DNA of 64,000 nt, taken from contig CAYLUZ010000005.1 of NCBI GenBank assembly GCA_964387025.1, forward strand, positions 1-64,000. The letters are read 5' to 3'. The notes beneath the pieces were generated by a model. The model did no database searches. It worked only from the letters and a program-made list of their open reading frames with translations, and had not been told where the DNA came from. This document shows positions 63,574-64,000 of the stretch, piece by piece. The translations under genes were made by a program, and so were the position numbers. The stretch comes from PNON01 sp964387025. Its GTDB lineage: Bacteria > Chloroflexota > Anaerolineae > Anaerolineales > Anaerolineaceae. Numbering within the stretch: position 1 is the first letter of the stretch; each line of letters starts with the position of its first letter.

Positions 63574-63680
63574 TTATTACTCCTGGGTCAATGTGATTGA
63601 ATACAGAACGAATCCATCTTTGGGGGAATGACTAATTATAAAAATGCGGCCTGATTACCCCGCGTAAAAATCATGGCAAA

Positions 63681-63713
63681 TTTAATGGTCAGCATAAATA
63701 TGCTACCATTAAA
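63681..63713 (+). promoter_or_regulatory. Long dyad between MFS and GNAT-like genes
   Basis: TTTAATGGT (63681-63689), one bulged base, AGCAT (63691-63695), loop AAAT, then ATGCT (63700-63704) and ACCATTAAA (63705-63713): a 14-bp stem. It lies in the divergent promoter region, 59 bp before the GNAT-like start. Operator or leader hairpin. Confidence 0.45.
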
Positions 63714-63771
63714 TATAGATTTTGTGCTACATTACTACCATAAATCCAACATAATTATCATGGAGCAAGGC

Positions 63772-64000
63772 ATGGAAATTACACAGGTGTCATCCTCAAA
63801 AGATCTGAAAACATTTATTGACCTGACTTATCAGGTATATAAAAATGACCCCATCTGGGTGCCACCTATGCGAAGTGATCTTGCAGGTCAATTTGATCAT
63901 GTCAAAAATCCTTTTTTGGACCATTGTGTTTATGCGCTTTTTATTTTGTGGAAAGGGGATAAACCCGTAGGCCGGATCGCTGCTTTTTATGACACCCTGG
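63772..64000 (+). CDS. GNAT-like N-acetyltransferase domain protein, 5' part
   Basis: 76 codons before the window ends, no stop. Begins MEITQVSSSKDLKTFIDLTY, then KNDPIWVPPMRSDL and VYALFILWKGDKPVGRIAAF, which matches the start of YghO-like GNAT proteins (the VGRIAAF strand is a typical beta4). GGAGCAAGG precedes the ATG. A second in-frame ATG four codons earlier has no ribosome site. Confidence 0.7.
   Translation, partial: MEITQVSSSKDLKTFIDLTYQVYKNDPIWVPPMRSDLAGQFDHVKNPFLDHCVYALFILWKGDKPVGRIAAFYDTL

Overview
The window is a moderate-GC bacterial chromosome segment with about 57 protein genes, most probably from an anaerobic member of the Chloroflexota (Anaerolineae type). That assignment is an inference. 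It rests on the gene mix: an ADP-forming acetyl-CoA synthetase, a cytoplasmic NAD-linked formate dehydrogenase, peptide-type ABC transporters with Ala/Pro-linked lipoproteins, a bacterial RRM protein beside a cold-shock protein, and an SCO1664-like kinase-fold protein. There is no rRNA, tRNA or CRISPR array that I can see.

Layout. Bases 1-54 look like the terminal inverted repeat of an IS3-family (IS150-like) element lying to the left. 91-5985 (minus) carries a DegV protein, a TPR membrane protein, a small membrane protein, the primary sigma factor and DNA primase. 6053-17989 (minus) is a large peptide/nickel-type ABC transport region: a canonical binding lipoprotein; two canonical ATPases, two permeases and an 855-residue binding lipoprotein whose lobes appear in circularly permuted order; and a second, permease-less pair of divergent ATPases. 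18199-26481 holds a LysM lipoprotein, a NUDIX hydrolase, an MscS channel, a DUF554 protein, a class A penicillin-binding protein whose transpeptidase motifs are lost, folP, folK and homoserine dehydrogenase. A solitary TnpB element with intact catalytic residues sits at about 27341-28690.

30382-39740 is an unusual accessory cluster: a GntR regulator, an APC permease preceded by a possible 25-codon leader ORF, a metallophosphoesterase, a nucleotidyltransferase-fold protein, a HisC-like aminotransferase, an FGGY kinase, a NERD-like membrane protein, and a convergent LctP-type permease. I do not know its substrate. 39976-49253 mixes small membrane and hypothetical genes with galE, a UvrD/PcrA helicase, a DUF84 NTPase, a papain-like protein and an ADP-forming acyl-CoA synthetase that may be translated from a leaderless mRNA.

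49372-54589 is a coherent module: mobA diverges from a three-gene formate dehydrogenase operon (NuoE-NuoF fusion, NuoG-like ferredoxin subunit, molybdenum catalytic subunit with Cys at the Sec position). Formate oxidation would be coupled to NAD or to a bifurcating partner. The right end carries an RNB ribonuclease, a lipoprotein, a ChrB-like protein, a relic of a restriction-methylase gene, a PRTase-like protein and hydrolase pair, Tag glycosylase, RarD-like EamA transporter, an RRM plus cold-shock gene pair with a structured leader, an MFS transporter and the 5' part of a GNAT-like gene.

The most unusual items are the apparently permuted binding protein with its insertion-bearing permease, the asymmetric orphan ATPase pair, the transpeptidase-dead PBP, and the GntR-APC-phosphoesterase-kinase cluster.
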